DNA of 46,167 nt from an uncultured Bacteroidota bacterium (GCA_937920105.1 CALETH010000118.1:1-46167); one strand, 5' to 3'; positions 16,897 through 25,602 are shown, numbered from the stretch's first letter. Made by a program: numbers and translations. Notes: generated from the letters alone by a model not told the origin.

Positions 16897-19784
16897 GGAG
16901 AATTATTGATGATTGGAAGAATTATCTTTGCATGTGCTCCAGTAGGAAAAGAATTTTCTGTACTATTATTACAAAGAGAAAATGAAGCACGGTGTTGATA
17001 AAGAGTATACAAACGGTTTATTACAATCGTTAAACCAAATCCAGTGGAATAATGAGAAGAGTTTTTATTTTCTTGTAGCCCAACACCGTTATCTTCTATT
17101 GTTATTGATAGAACGTCATGATTGTGTTTTTCTACTTTTATATAAATATGTCCTTCACGGCGTGAGGGTAAAATTCCATGCTTCAGAGCATTTTCAGCAA
17201 TGGGCTGCAATATCATATTAGGAACAAATACTTGCTCTGACATGATAGATGAATCAACAATAATGTGATATGAAAAAATATTATCTCGGCGAAGTTGCTC
17301 CAACGAAAGATAAAATTCTACTCTTTCTAATTCTTGTTTTAATGAAATTGTTTCTTTATCAGAAAGTTCAAGATTTAACCGAATCAAACGGGCAACACGT
17401 GCAAGATACGTATTGGCATGTTCTGTTTCTTTGTGGTTAATAAAATATTGAATTGAGTTTAGTGCATTAAATATAAAATGCGGATTCATCATTGCAATCA
17501 TTGCAGTTTTATGTTCCAGCACACGTACTTTATTTTCTATTGCAGATTTTTCTTCTGCTTTTCTTTTTGTTGTTTTTATTTTTCGATTAATACCATAAAC
17601 TAATGATACAGCACTAAAAAAAATTAACGTCATTGTTGCTGTTGATGTAGCCCACCACGGTGTTTCTTTTTCTATCAACAATGTAATAGGAACACTCCAC
17701 TCTCCATTTTCTATTTTTGCCCGCATAAAAATTTCTGTCGTTCCATAATCAATATTTAATAATTCTACCATATTGCCTTGTGCTTGTTGCCATACACTAT
17801 CTTCATTTAAATGATATTCGTAGTGTACGCTTTTCGGACGTTGAAAATGAAATCCTGCAAAATATATTTTTGCTCTGTTCTTTTTCCAAGAAATTTGTAC
17901 GGATGATGGTGGTTCGTAAATTGTTGTATCTTGCAAAATTACTTTTGAAATTATCGGTGTAAGTGGTTTGGAAATAGATGAATGATATTGTGTAATATCT
18001 ATTTTGGATATTCCTTCCGTTGTTCCTACCCATAAAAAATTTGTTTCTTTATCATAATACAGTGTATTAACATTGTTAGAAATAAGTCCGGAATGTTTAG
18101 TAAAATGCTTCACTGTTTTTCCATCATAATAATATAAACCGTTGGATGTGCCAAGCCAAAGATGATTGTTGGAATCAAACTGAAGAGACGTTGCTTCATT
18201 GATAGGATGTTCTGGAAAAGTTACTGTTTTCCATTCATCATTAGTGTACTGCATTACTCCTTTATTCGTTGCTATCCACAATGTGTGTGTATTATCTTCC
18301 GTAATATCTTCGATAATTCCTGTGAGTGGTGTATTGCCTTCATAACAATACACACTATCAGTATTGACATATCTACATAAACCAGCATTGGTACCAATCC
18401 ATATTCTGTTTTGTACATCTTTATAGATTTTTTTTGTTTTTACGTATGGTTGAGGATTTTTTTTATAAGGTACTATCCATTTTAATTGCTTACCGTGTAA
18501 ATCATTAATCTCAAGCCAGTTTCCCCATGAACCACTTAATAAAGTATCTTTATTAAGAAAAGTTACTGCGGTGAATCTTTCTCGATGATGATATGTTGTA
18601 TAATTATCATAAGGAACTTTTTTTTGCTTTTTCCCATAATCTCCAGAACCAAGAATGATAGTTTTATCCTTAAACTCTGTAAAAAAATTTCGCACTTCAT
18701 AATTATGAAAATTATTGCGTGGTTGGGATATCGTATCATTATGGATAATCGTAACACCATTCGTGCTGCCAATTAAAATTCTTCCATATCTATCTTTTGT
18801 TATTGTTTTAATATAGTTATGGCTTAATCCATCTCGCACAGAATAATTACTGATGTAGGTATTGTAGAGACAGTAGCCGCTCTTTCCATGAGGGATAATC
18901 CAAATATTTCCATCTCTATCTTCGTATGGTGGTCCTACATGGTCTTTTTCAATTCCTAATTTTTCACCGATGGAAATAATTTTTTCCTTATCAAACAAAA
19001 AAACTCCTCTATTAGGAATACTGAACCATATTCGTTTTTGAGAATCCACAAGTAATCCAATAACTTTTTCTTTGAATGGAAGAGCAATAGTTTTTGTAAT
19101 AACAGAATCTTCTATTTTCAAAATTTTTCTCACGGAACCAATCCACAAAATATTTTCTTTTTCTTCATATAGAGAATATACTTTTTCATTATAGAGAAGA
19201 TGCGGTTGATACGGCAAGAGTGTATCTTTTTCAATACGATATAAGCCATTATTTATAGAATTTGAAATAAGGATTCCTTGTTGTGTTTTTACTAATAATT
19301 CGAATGTTTCCGATAAATAAGAATCATTTATTTTCAATACTCTAGTTTTATATAAAGATTTTTTACTAGTAGTATCATAAAGTCTTAATAAATTGTCTCC
19401 AACATCTACATATAAAACACCATCCTTTTCTATCAAAAAAGTTTTCATTCTAAGATTTTTTTGATAGTTATAGACTTTATTGTTTTGTATATAGTCAACT
19501 CCTTTACCATACACACCAACAAAAATTTTTCCATCTGGTGATTCAGTAATAGGAATAGCACAATTAGAAAGAAGACCGTCTGCAGTAGAAAAATTGGTAA
19601 ATGTTTCACCATCATATTTACTGACACCATTATCGGTTGTGAACCACAGAAATCCCTTTTTATCATGAAGCATAAAATAGACCATTGAATGCGGCAAACC
19701 ATCATCAACCGTGTAATGATAGTAGGGAAACATTTGTGCAATAACGGTATAAGAAAAAAACAATAGTGGTAAAAAAAATTTCAT
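16887..19784 (-). CDS. LytS-type sensor histidine kinase with Reg_prop/Y_Y_Y sensor
   Basis: A 965-residue membrane sensor. A signal/anchor (MKFFLPLLFFSYTVIAQ) is followed by about 600 residues of two-component-regulator propeller repeats (DGLPHSMVYFMLHDKKGFLW, DGLSHNYIKTITKDRYGRI, NNHLWLGTSNGLYYYDGK) and a Y_Y_Y-like beta domain (about 625-705). One transmembrane helix lies at about 712-732. Then comes a His_kinase domain with phospho-acceptor His769 in MNPHFIFNALNSIQYF and an ATPase domain (ILQPIAENALKHG, EDNGVGL). It should sense an extracytoplasmic ligand and phosphorylate the LytTR regulator encoded upstream. The gene is separated from the regulator by a terminator. Its last codons (ACC GTT TAA) form part of the operator for operon A. 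Confidence 0.95.
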   Translation of the reverse strand: MKFFLPLLFFSYTVIAQMFPYYHYTVDDGLPHSMVYFMLHDKKGFLWFTTDNGVSKYDGETFTNFSTADGLLSNCAIPITESPDGKIFVGVYGKGVDYIQNNKVYNYQKNLRMKTFLIEKDGVLYVDVGDNLLRLYDTTSKKSLYKTRVLKINDSYLSETFELLVKTQQGILISNSINNGLYRIEKDTLLPYQPHLLYNEKVYSLYEEKENILWIGSVRKILKIEDSVITKTIALPFKEKVIGLLVDSQKRIWFSIPNRGVFLFDKEKIISIGEKLGIEKDHVGPPYEDRDGNIWIIPHGKSGYCLYNTYISNYSVRDGLSHNYIKTITKDRYGRILIGSTNGVTIIHNDTISQPRNNFHNYEVRNFFTEFKDKTIILGSGDYGKKQKKVPYDNYTTYHHRERFTAVTFLNKDTLLSGSWGNWLEINDLHGKQLKWIVPYKKNPQPYVKTKKIYKDVQNRIWIGTNAGLCRYVNTDSVYCYEGNTPLTGIIEDITEDNTHTLWIATNKGVMQYTNDEWKTVTFPEHPINEATSLQFDSNNHLWLGTSNGLYYYDGKTVKHFTKHSGLISNNVNTLYYDKETNFLWVGTTEGISKIDITQYHSSISKPLTPIISKVILQDTTIYEPPSSVQISWKKNRAKIYFAGFHFQRPKSVHYEYHLNEDSVWQQAQGNMVELLNIDYGTTEIFMRAKIENGEWSVPITLLIEKETPWWATSTATMTLIFFSAVSLVYGINRKIKTTKRKAEEKSAIENKVRVLEHKTAMIAMMNPHFIFNALNSIQYFINHKETEHANTYLARVARLIRLNLELSDKETISLKQELERVEFYLSLEQLRRDNIFSYHIIVDSSIMSEQVFVPNMILQPIAENALKHGILPSRREGHIYIKVEKHNHDVLSITIEDNGVGLQENKNSSHYSTGFGLTIVINRLYTLYQHRASFSLCNNSTENSFPTGAHAKIILPIINNSPTV

Positions 19785-20112
19785 ATCGATTGTATGTTAT
19801 TTTATTATACGTGTTCGGAAGATAAAACGTTCATTGGAATAATATCATATCTGATGCTACGCAAACGTTATATCGATGGCTCTATCCTTTACCGTAACGA
19901 ATAATCTCATAAGATTATATATATAAAAAAATTGTTGCATTACTAATGTCATAAGGTTCTTTTGCAACAATCTTATTACCCTATTGTATAGTCATTGAGC
20001 AAAATCTTTCAAGCCACTTGCTTTGGTGGTTAGTACTGGACTGTACATTTTCATTTTTACGTGTTTTGCGTACCATCAGTTATGCAATATGTGCTAAACT
20101 CTTCCGAAAATT
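19785..20112. other. Intergenic region between kinase and regulator genes
   Basis: 328 bp without a gene. It holds a terminator for the regulator gene (19924-19971) and a second small hairpin (ataatct/agattat, 19901-19918). The remaining 110 bp before the kinase start must contain the kinase promoter if the terminator is efficient. I could not place a convincing one. A single LytTR-like half-site (AACGTTCAT, plus strand, 19826-19834) lacks a partner at 21 bp. Confidence 0.6.
19924..19971 (-). terminator. Terminator downstream of the LytTR regulator gene
   Basis: On the minus strand ATTGTTGCA (19971-19963) pairs with TGCAACAAT (19939-19931), a 9-bp stem, followed at once by TTTTTTT. It lies 141 bp after the regulator stop codon. 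Confidence 0.8.
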
Positions 20113-20955
20113 TTATCGTATAATAGAAGAAATATTTTTTATTGCATACAAAAAATCATTATGGCGTCTTCGTGCAATAGCAAGTGTGCATCCATCAGAC
20201 ATTGTTACCACTCCTCCATCTTCATTACTATACCCACGGATGTTATGGATATTGATAATGTGTGATTTATGAATGCGAACAAATGTTTGATGATGTAACA
20301 GTGTTTCAAATTCTTTTAATATTTTTGAAACCATTAATGGTTTTTGTTGACGTGTATGGATAGTAACATAATTGTGTACACTTTCTAAACGAATAATATC
20401 CATTGTATCAAACACACTGCAACCGTGAGAATGCGGAACAGTAATTTTTTGTTTTTGTTGTTGATAGGAATGTGTGTGAAGGAATTGTTGTAATGAAGTG
20501 TTTTCTCGGTGTTCGGTGTGAGAAGTATTTTTTTCTTGATGATATTGATATGCTTTTTGAATAGAAGACCGAAGTTCTACGACATCAATTGGTTTAAGAA
20601 GATAATCCAAAGCGTGGGCTTTGATGGCTTCAATAGCATAGTGATTATAGGCAGTAACAAAAATAACGGAAAACTTTCGCTCCGGAAAAAGTGAGAGAAG
20701 GTCAAATCCATTTTCTCCGGATAATTCAATATCAAGAAAAACTATATCTGGCTGCTGTCCTTGTATAGAAAATTCTGCTTCTTCAATAGAACTTGTTAAA
20801 TTTGTTACTTGTATTTGCGGACAGTGCTTAGTGAGAAGGTATTCCAGATTTTTTCTTCCATGTGTTTCATCATCTACAATAATTGCTCGTAATGGATTTG
20901 GAAAATCATTATGAGAAGAGATTGAAAAAGAAGTGGTAGCATAATTCATAAACAC
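20113..20955 (-). CDS. LytTR-family response regulator
   Basis: 280 residues. An N-terminal receiver domain (about 20-140) has the acidic pair in IIVDDE, phospho-acceptor Asp75 in IVFLDIEL, the conserved Thr/Ala of FVTAYNHYAIEAI and Lys of LLKPID. After a linker rich in Gln, His and Thr comes a LytTR DNA-binding domain (about 175-275; IIRLESVHNYVTIHTRQQK, FVRIHKSHIINIHNI, LAIARRRHNDF). It is the likely partner of the LytS-type kinase next door. Two LytTR-like boxes and a promoter lie 283-337 bp upstream, suggesting autoregulation, and a hairpin terminator at 21065-21093 stands in the leader. Several starts near residue 1-3 are possible. Confidence 0.95.
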   Translation of the reverse strand: MFMNYATTSFSISSHNDFPNPLRAIIVDDETHGRKNLEYLLTKHCPQIQVTNLTSSIEEAEFSIQGQQPDIVFLDIELSGENGFDLLSLFPERKFSVIFVTAYNHYAIEAIKAHALDYLLKPIDVVELRSSIQKAYQYHQEKNTSHTEHRENTSLQQFLHTHSYQQQKQKITVPHSHGCSVFDTMDIIRLESVHNYVTIHTRQQKPLMVSKILKEFETLLHHQTFVRIHKSHIINIHNIRGYSNEDGGVVTMSDGCTLAIARRRHNDFLYAIKNISSIIR

Positions 20956-21064
20956 ACCTATAAAGATAGATTTTTATATTATTTAAAAATACTGCTCGTA
21001 TTTTTTTATACTATCATTTTATTTCATTGATTATTTTTAGCCACTGCATTCTAAAAAAACACAA

Positions 21065-21093
21065 AAGCGGAAAGATGGTTAATCTCTCCGCTT
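21065..21093 (-). terminator. Hairpin terminator or attenuator in the regulator leader
   Basis: On the minus strand AAGCGGAGAGA pairs with TCTTTCCGCTT (one G-U pair), followed by TTGTGTTTTTTT. An almost identical copy with flanks is at 25725-25753, where it would end the dcw transcript. Here it lies between the LytTR-box promoter and the regulator start codon, so it may attenuate the transcript or release a short RNA. Confidence 0.65.
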
Positions 21094-21237
21094 CCTTTTT
21101 TATCATTTTTTAGAACGAAATTCACATCAATAAGATTTTTTGATGTTGTATTTGAGTAGTGTAGTATTTTTATTTCTGAAAAACAACTTTGCAAAGAATG
21201 AGGTATTTTTTTTTATAGAGAAATTTGAAAAAAATAT

Positions 21238-21291
21238 ATTATAAACACAATACCCACTCGTTGTACGGTAGGTTTGAGTCGTTAAACGGTA
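21238..21291 (-). promoter_or_regulatory. LytTR-like operator (two 21-bp-spaced boxes) and promoter of the regulator gene
   Basis: acggta on the plus strand at 21265 and 21286, 21 bp apart. A perfect TATAAT on the minus strand at 21243-21238 is 22 bp from the nearest box. Flanking sequence matches the operon A site (ctcgttgtacggtaggttt in both), except that the operon A site has one extra 21-bp unit. Confidence 0.7.
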
Positions 21292-21304
21292 AATTAAAAT
21301 ACAA

Positions 21305-21331
21305 AAGGACGGATTTTTTATATCCGTCCTT
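21305..21331 (-). terminator. Terminator of fibre-protease operon B
   Basis: aaggacggat (21305-21314) and atccgtcctt (21322-21331) form a perfect 10-bp stem with a 7-nt loop. On the minus strand it is followed by TTGTATTTTAATTT. It sits 111 bp after the S8 protease stop codon, matching the position of the terminator behind operon A. Confidence 0.8.
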
Positions 21332-21332
21332 A

Positions 21333-21484
21333 TTTTTGACACACCCCTTTGGTCCCCCCTCTCTCCACTGCTCAACCCTTCACACAGAGGGGATTTTTTT
21401 GACTTCAAATCATGATAATCTTTTTATCTTGAAAATCATGGTCTATTTCACCAACTGCATTTTTTTGCTTTCAGAAAATTTTCC
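21333..21484. repeat. Copy 2 of a perfect 152-bp direct repeat
   Basis: Identical to 11448-11599 and in the same orientation. It spans the last 13 codons and stop of the S8 protease gene plus 110 bp of 3' flank. The two copies are 9,885 bp apart. Confidence 0.9.
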
Positions 21485-23755
21485 GGCAGTAATTCTATAA
21501 ATATACATTCCGCTGGTAAGTGAACTGGCGTTCCATTCTACTGAGTAATAACCTGCGACTTTTTGCTCGTGTACTAATGAGGCAACTTCTTGACCAAGTG
21601 TGTTGTAGATTTTCAGTGTTACATAACTTGCTTCCGGCAATCCGTACGAAATCGTTGTTGTTGGATTAAATGGATTTGGGTATGCTTGCGAAAGTGAATA
21701 TTCTTTTGGAAGAATTTTTTGTGCTACTGGTTTTTCTTCTGTTTTCTTTTCTTCCATAAGATTTTCATTTTCTTTTTGTAAGACAAATGATTCACTGATT
21801 GGTGGGTTTTGCATTAGATTAGAACTACATGCTTGCAAAATTGCTGTAACGGTACTGCCGGTTTCTGCGATAAAACCTGGTTCGAAAGAAACAAAATTTC
21901 CGGCTTTAAAATTTTCCGTTGCTCCATTATAAACAATATTTGTAGCAACAATACTACCAGATGCTTGTTTGGTTTCTGTATTGGGAGCAACAACATTGGT
22001 AGTTACTGTTAATGTTGTTGGACATCCTTGTGCTAAGAGTACTGCTTGATATGCATCTACCAAACCATAACCAGTTTTATCATTCCATGTTCCATTGGGA
22101 CGACCTGATGTTGTGTCATAATTATATAAATCTGGGCGAATTTTTTGTGCAGATTGCTCAATGATTGTATTAACTTGGTAAACAGTAAGATTGGGATTAA
22201 CACTTAATACTAATGCAACTACTCCGGATACATACGGTGCTGCTGCAGAGGTACCAAAAAAGTTTTGAGTATAATCTAAATTCGAATAACCTGAAAATGC
22301 ACATCCTGTATAATTATCAGGATTAAATTCGTATAAAGGACTATCTCCCTGCAAATCAGTAGTAGTAATTGCAGAACCCGGTGCAACAATATCCAATTTA
22401 GGACCATAAGCACTTGCATATTCTGAACACCAAGGAGTACATGAACCTGTACGTGATGTTTTACCAGACCTTATGCCACATTTATCAATAGCACCAACAT
22501 TAATAATAAAGTCCTTAAAATTATCACTATTTCCTGGATATTGAGAAGCAGAATTATCACTATTTCCAGCAGCACAAACAATGACTGTTCCTTTTTGGTT
22601 TCTTCCATACATTATTGCATTAGCAATTGCATTATCTATCATAGAGCTTGGAGTTGTACCCCACGAGCAGTTTATAACATCTGCACCATTTGTCCACGAC
22701 CAACTAATAGCATCAGCAATATTATCACCACTCGTAATACGTACAGACATTATTTTTGAATTTGGTGCAACACCACTTACTCCCGTATCATTTTGTACTG
22801 CTCCAACAATTCCAGCAACACAAGTTCCGTGAGCATGAGTTACTTGTGTTTGACTTCCACCAGTAGAAGCATCGTAACTAATAGGATATTTATTAGGTGA
22901 TAAATCCGGATGATTCAACTCAAAACCACCATCAATTATAGCAGTTTTTATTGTTGATGACCCTTTTGTAATTGCCCATGCTTGTTCTGCATTGATATCA
23001 ATTAAACTATTTGCAGTATTTTTTAATCCCCATTGGTCAACAAAATAAGGGTCATTAACAGAACTAAAAATATCATGTTGGATAAGTTCTGGTTCTGTGC
23101 TTTCAAAGAGTCCAGTTTCATACAATATGTTAGCGGCTTGCATTGCATTTATTGTTGTATTTTTTCCACAAGCAAGTGTGAACCATAATGGCATAAAGGT
23201 ATTACTACCTAACACTTCTATATTATATTTTTTTGCGGTTTCATATAATATTGTAACATCCTCCTTTTTTTTCAATTTTACGTAGAAGTTGTTGGACATT
23301 CCTATTTTTTTGCCATCACTGCTTTTAAAACATGGTGATGCCATAATTACATCGGGCATTTTTTTGTACGTTGCTATTTGTTCATCCGATTGAGTTTTAT
23401 TTTTATTTTCAGATAAGGTTATTTCTGTATAATAAGTTTTGATTGTTTTTCTTTGTCGTGCTTGCTCATTGGTAGTGTTCAGTTTTTTTCTTGTGTAATC
23501 TTCAGAAATTGCGGAAAGTGTTCCGTGCGAAAAATTGAGTGTTGATTGTATTCTTGCAGGGCTTTCTTCTCCTTCTAACGAAAGTGCTATGATTTGGTTA
23601 TCTCGTTCCAAAAATATTTTTTTTCCTTGATAGTAATAAAAATATTCGGATTCTGTATTTGCTGTATTTAATTGCGTGGTTGTTTGTGCAAAACACGGTA
23701 CCACTACGAGAAAACACCATAACAATATTTTTATGTTATTATGAATTTTTCTCAT
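21443..23755 (-). CDS. S8 subtilisin-like serine protease with T9SS sorting domain
   Basis: A secreted protease of 770 residues with a signal sequence (about 1-24; KILLWCFLVVVPCFAQ), a propeptide region (to about 235) and a subtilase domain. The catalytic triad is Asp275 (TAIIDGGFELNHPDL), His309 (THAHGTCVAGIVGA) and Ser503 (FFGTSAAAPYVSGVVAL), with DVINCSWG and TVIVCAAGNSDNSASQYP as further family motifs. A beta linker region (about 585-665) and a T9SS type A domain (AYPNPFNPTTTISYGLPE, GQEVASLVHEQ, SGMYIYRITAGKFSESKKM) end the protein. It is the second gene of operon B, 4 bp after fibre gene B. Its 3' end is identical in DNA to that of the M4 protease gene. Confidence 0.96.
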   Translation of the reverse strand: MRKIHNNIKILLWCFLVVVPCFAQTTTQLNTANTESEYFYYYQGKKIFLERDNQIIALSLEGEESPARIQSTLNFSHGTLSAISEDYTRKKLNTTNEQARQRKTIKTYYTEITLSENKNKTQSDEQIATYKKMPDVIMASPCFKSSDGKKIGMSNNFYVKLKKKEDVTILYETAKKYNIEVLGSNTFMPLWFTLACGKNTTINAMQAANILYETGLFESTEPELIQHDIFSSVNDPYFVDQWGLKNTANSLIDINAEQAWAITKGSSTIKTAIIDGGFELNHPDLSPNKYPISYDASTGGSQTQVTHAHGTCVAGIVGAVQNDTGVSGVAPNSKIMSVRITSGDNIADAISWSWTNGADVINCSWGTTPSSMIDNAIANAIMYGRNQKGTVIVCAAGNSDNSASQYPGNSDNFKDFIINVGAIDKCGIRSGKTSRTGSCTPWCSEYASAYGPKLDIVAPGSAITTTDLQGDSPLYEFNPDNYTGCAFSGYSNLDYTQNFFGTSAAAPYVSGVVALVLSVNPNLTVYQVNTIIEQSAQKIRPDLYNYDTTSGRPNGTWNDKTGYGLVDAYQAVLLAQGCPTTLTVTTNVVAPNTETKQASGSIVATNIVYNGATENFKAGNFVSFEPGFIAETGSTVTAILQACSSNLMQNPPISESFVLQKENENLMEEKKTEEKPVAQKILPKEYSLSQAYPNPFNPTTTISYGLPEASYVTLKIYNTLGQEVASLVHEQKVAGYYSVEWNASSLTSGMYIYRITAGKFSESKKMQLVK

Positions 23756-23759
23756 TGTA

Positions 23760-25334
23760 TTAGTTCCTTGTGATAGTTTTTTTGATGGTTTCGTTTTCTT
23801 GTTTGAGTGTTTCTATTTCTTTCTTTTGCTCAATCATATATAATGTCAACTCTTCTATTTTTTGGAGAAGTTTGGTTTGGATTGTTCCAACATCGATTCC
23901 ATCTTTGGTTTCCATTTCTTTTGCGGAAGGAATTTCTGGTAGGTGTTTGTTTTCTTTAATAAAGTTTTCTACCTCATTAAGTGAGCGTAAATTGTAGGAT
24001 TCTTCAAATACATTATCTGGCCAGTTTGATTGAAGTTTTACTACTAATTTTTCTGCAACGATGCTTCCGGCTACAGCGAGTTTGTAACCCTTTGGGTCTG
24101 TAGTACCAATACTAACACTACCATTTGCATTGATACGCATTTGTTCTTTAGGGTCTATAAATGCATTATCAGAACCACCAACACCTATTGCCAAATATTC
24201 AGTACCCCACACACCTCCTGCATACCCAGAAGTAATTCTTGCCGAATATCTTGGAAATTTATCAGCGGGATAATTTGCAAATGTTGAATAAAGTTTTAGT
24301 GTACTTGTTTCACCACTCACTGAGCCGGGGGTTGTAAATATAGATTGTCCTGTAGTTGTAATATTGGTAACTTTCAATCCACCACCTTTTATATCAACAT
24401 AACTTTTTCCATACGCCGTACCAGGGTCTAAAATTATTCCGGTTTCCCAACCTAATCGTAATTGTTGGTAATCAGGAGCTGCCCAACTTCCTGCTGTTTT
24501 GTGTATTCCGTACGCTGTTGGATTAGGATTGTACCAGGTAATTCCATCCGGGGTAGCAGTACTATAGACATCTGCAAAACCAAGTTTTGCTCCTGGTGCT
24601 GTTGTACCTATACCAATATTTCCATTGTATCCAGAAATTGTTCCACCGGTATTTCCTAATTTTAGTGATGCAACTGCTGGGTTATAATTACCAAAAATGC
24701 CTACTGTATTTGCAATATTTATATCATTAAAAGTTGCATCATTGCCTCCAGCTAAAAACATACCACTACCGGTTGTTGTTTGTGCATAAATTGCTCCGGT
24801 TGCTATAACATTTCCTGTTACAGAAGCATTTCCATTTACATCTAATTTATTTTGTGGGGTTGTCGTTCCAATACCAACATTGCCATCTTTTAAATACATT
24901 GTTTGAAAAGGTGTTCCTGTATTATTAGTGGTATTGAAAGCCATACCTCCACCATTTGCAAGAAATCTGATATATGATTGCCCTATACTTGTATTTATTC
25001 TTCCAAAACCCGCAGGTGTACCACCATTATTTGTTACGTTAGCACCAATTCCTGCACCATCCCAAGTAATAGCTGGTTCTGAAACCCAAAGTTGTAAATT
25101 GACTTCTCCGGTATTTGCTCCGTTATTGGCAGATGGTAATGTTAAACGGGCAAATGTTGAGCCATGTCCACCAACTAAATTAAACGGTGCCCCTGGTGTT
25201 GTCGTTCCAATACCCACGTTACCATTATTGTAATAAAGATTACTTCCATTTTGTAACCATTGTGCAAATGTAATAGTATTGATACATACTATCGCTACCG
25301 AGATACTCAAAAAAAGTTTTATTGCGTTTTTCAT
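23760..25334 (-). CDS. Secreted fibre-like protein B (524 aa)
   Basis: A signal peptide (MKNAIKLFLSISVAIVCIN) precedes repeated NVGIGTTTP beta motifs (GNVGIGTTTPGAPFNLVG, GNVGIGTTTPQNKLDVNG, GNIGIGTTAPGAKLGF). The C-terminal domain is shared with fibre A: WPDNVFEESYNLRSLNEVEN, then a 38-residue stretch starting NKHLPEIPSAKEMETKDG that is identical in both proteins, then a Lys/Glu coiled coil. DNA in this stretch differs at many synonymous positions, so identity is kept by selection on the protein. It lacks the 17-residue NTANG repeats of protein A. It precedes the S8 protease by 4 bp, so translation is probably coupled. Likely an extracellular trimeric stalk; its function and its link with the protease are unknown. 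Confidence 0.85.
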   Translation of the reverse strand: MKNAIKLFLSISVAIVCINTITFAQWLQNGSNLYYNNGNVGIGTTTPGAPFNLVGGHGSTFARLTLPSANNGANTGEVNLQLWVSEPAITWDGAGIGANVTNNGGTPAGFGRINTSIGQSYIRFLANGGGMAFNTTNNTGTPFQTMYLKDGNVGIGTTTPQNKLDVNGNASVTGNVIATGAIYAQTTTGSGMFLAGGNDATFNDINIANTVGIFGNYNPAVASLKLGNTGGTISGYNGNIGIGTTAPGAKLGFADVYSTATPDGITWYNPNPTAYGIHKTAGSWAAPDYQQLRLGWETGIILDPGTAYGKSYVDIKGGGLKVTNITTTGQSIFTTPGSVSGETSTLKLYSTFANYPADKFPRYSARITSGYAGGVWGTEYLAIGVGGSDNAFIDPKEQMRINANGSVSIGTTDPKGYKLAVAGSIVAEKLVVKLQSNWPDNVFEESYNLRSLNEVENFIKENKHLPEIPSAKEMETKDGIDVGTIQTKLLQKIEELTLYMIEQKKEIETLKQENETIKKTITRN

Positions 25335-25590
25335 TTTTTGTTTTCCTTATGTTTTTGAGTTTGTGGTTTTCTCCAACAAACTCGTGTTTGTAAAATTGTA
25401 TTATTTATCCTCCTTGTTGTGATACAACTGTGTTTTACAGCAATCTATAAGATTGATTCTTCCATTATGTTAATTCCCACTTTGGGATAAAGTGAAATAA
25501 AATTGCAATGAAAAAAATGATAAGAAGAAATTTACAATTCCTCTTTTTTCTTAATATCATTGTCAATTGCTCATTGTTAATTGAAAATTT

Positions 25591-25602
25591 TTATGGTGGC
25601 AT
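25591..25602 (-). other. Mini reading frame Met-Pro-Pro-stop in the operon B leader
   Basis: On the minus strand ATG CCA CCA TAA, preceded by AAAGGA with an 8-nt spacer. It matches the element before operon A in peptide, ribosome binding site and flanking bases (GAAAGGA...ATTATGCCACC(A/G)TAA). It ends 256 nt before the fibre B start codon. Confidence 0.5.

Larger units (their letters stand above)
20956..21442. other. Regulatory intergenic region upstream of the regulator gene
   Basis: 487 bp without a gene. In minus-strand order it contains the 3' flank and terminator of operon B (to 21305), two 21-bp-spaced LytTR-like boxes and a -10 element (21291-21238), about 145 bp of AT-rich leader, a hairpin terminator/attenuator (21093-21065), and about 110 bp before the regulator start. 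Small open frames here are not convincing. Confidence 0.7.

Noticed and set aside
19826..19900. LytTR-like half-sites before the kinase gene (AACGTTCAT; accgtaacg)
   Set aside because: Each is single, on the opposite strand from the other operators, and no second box lies 21 bp away.
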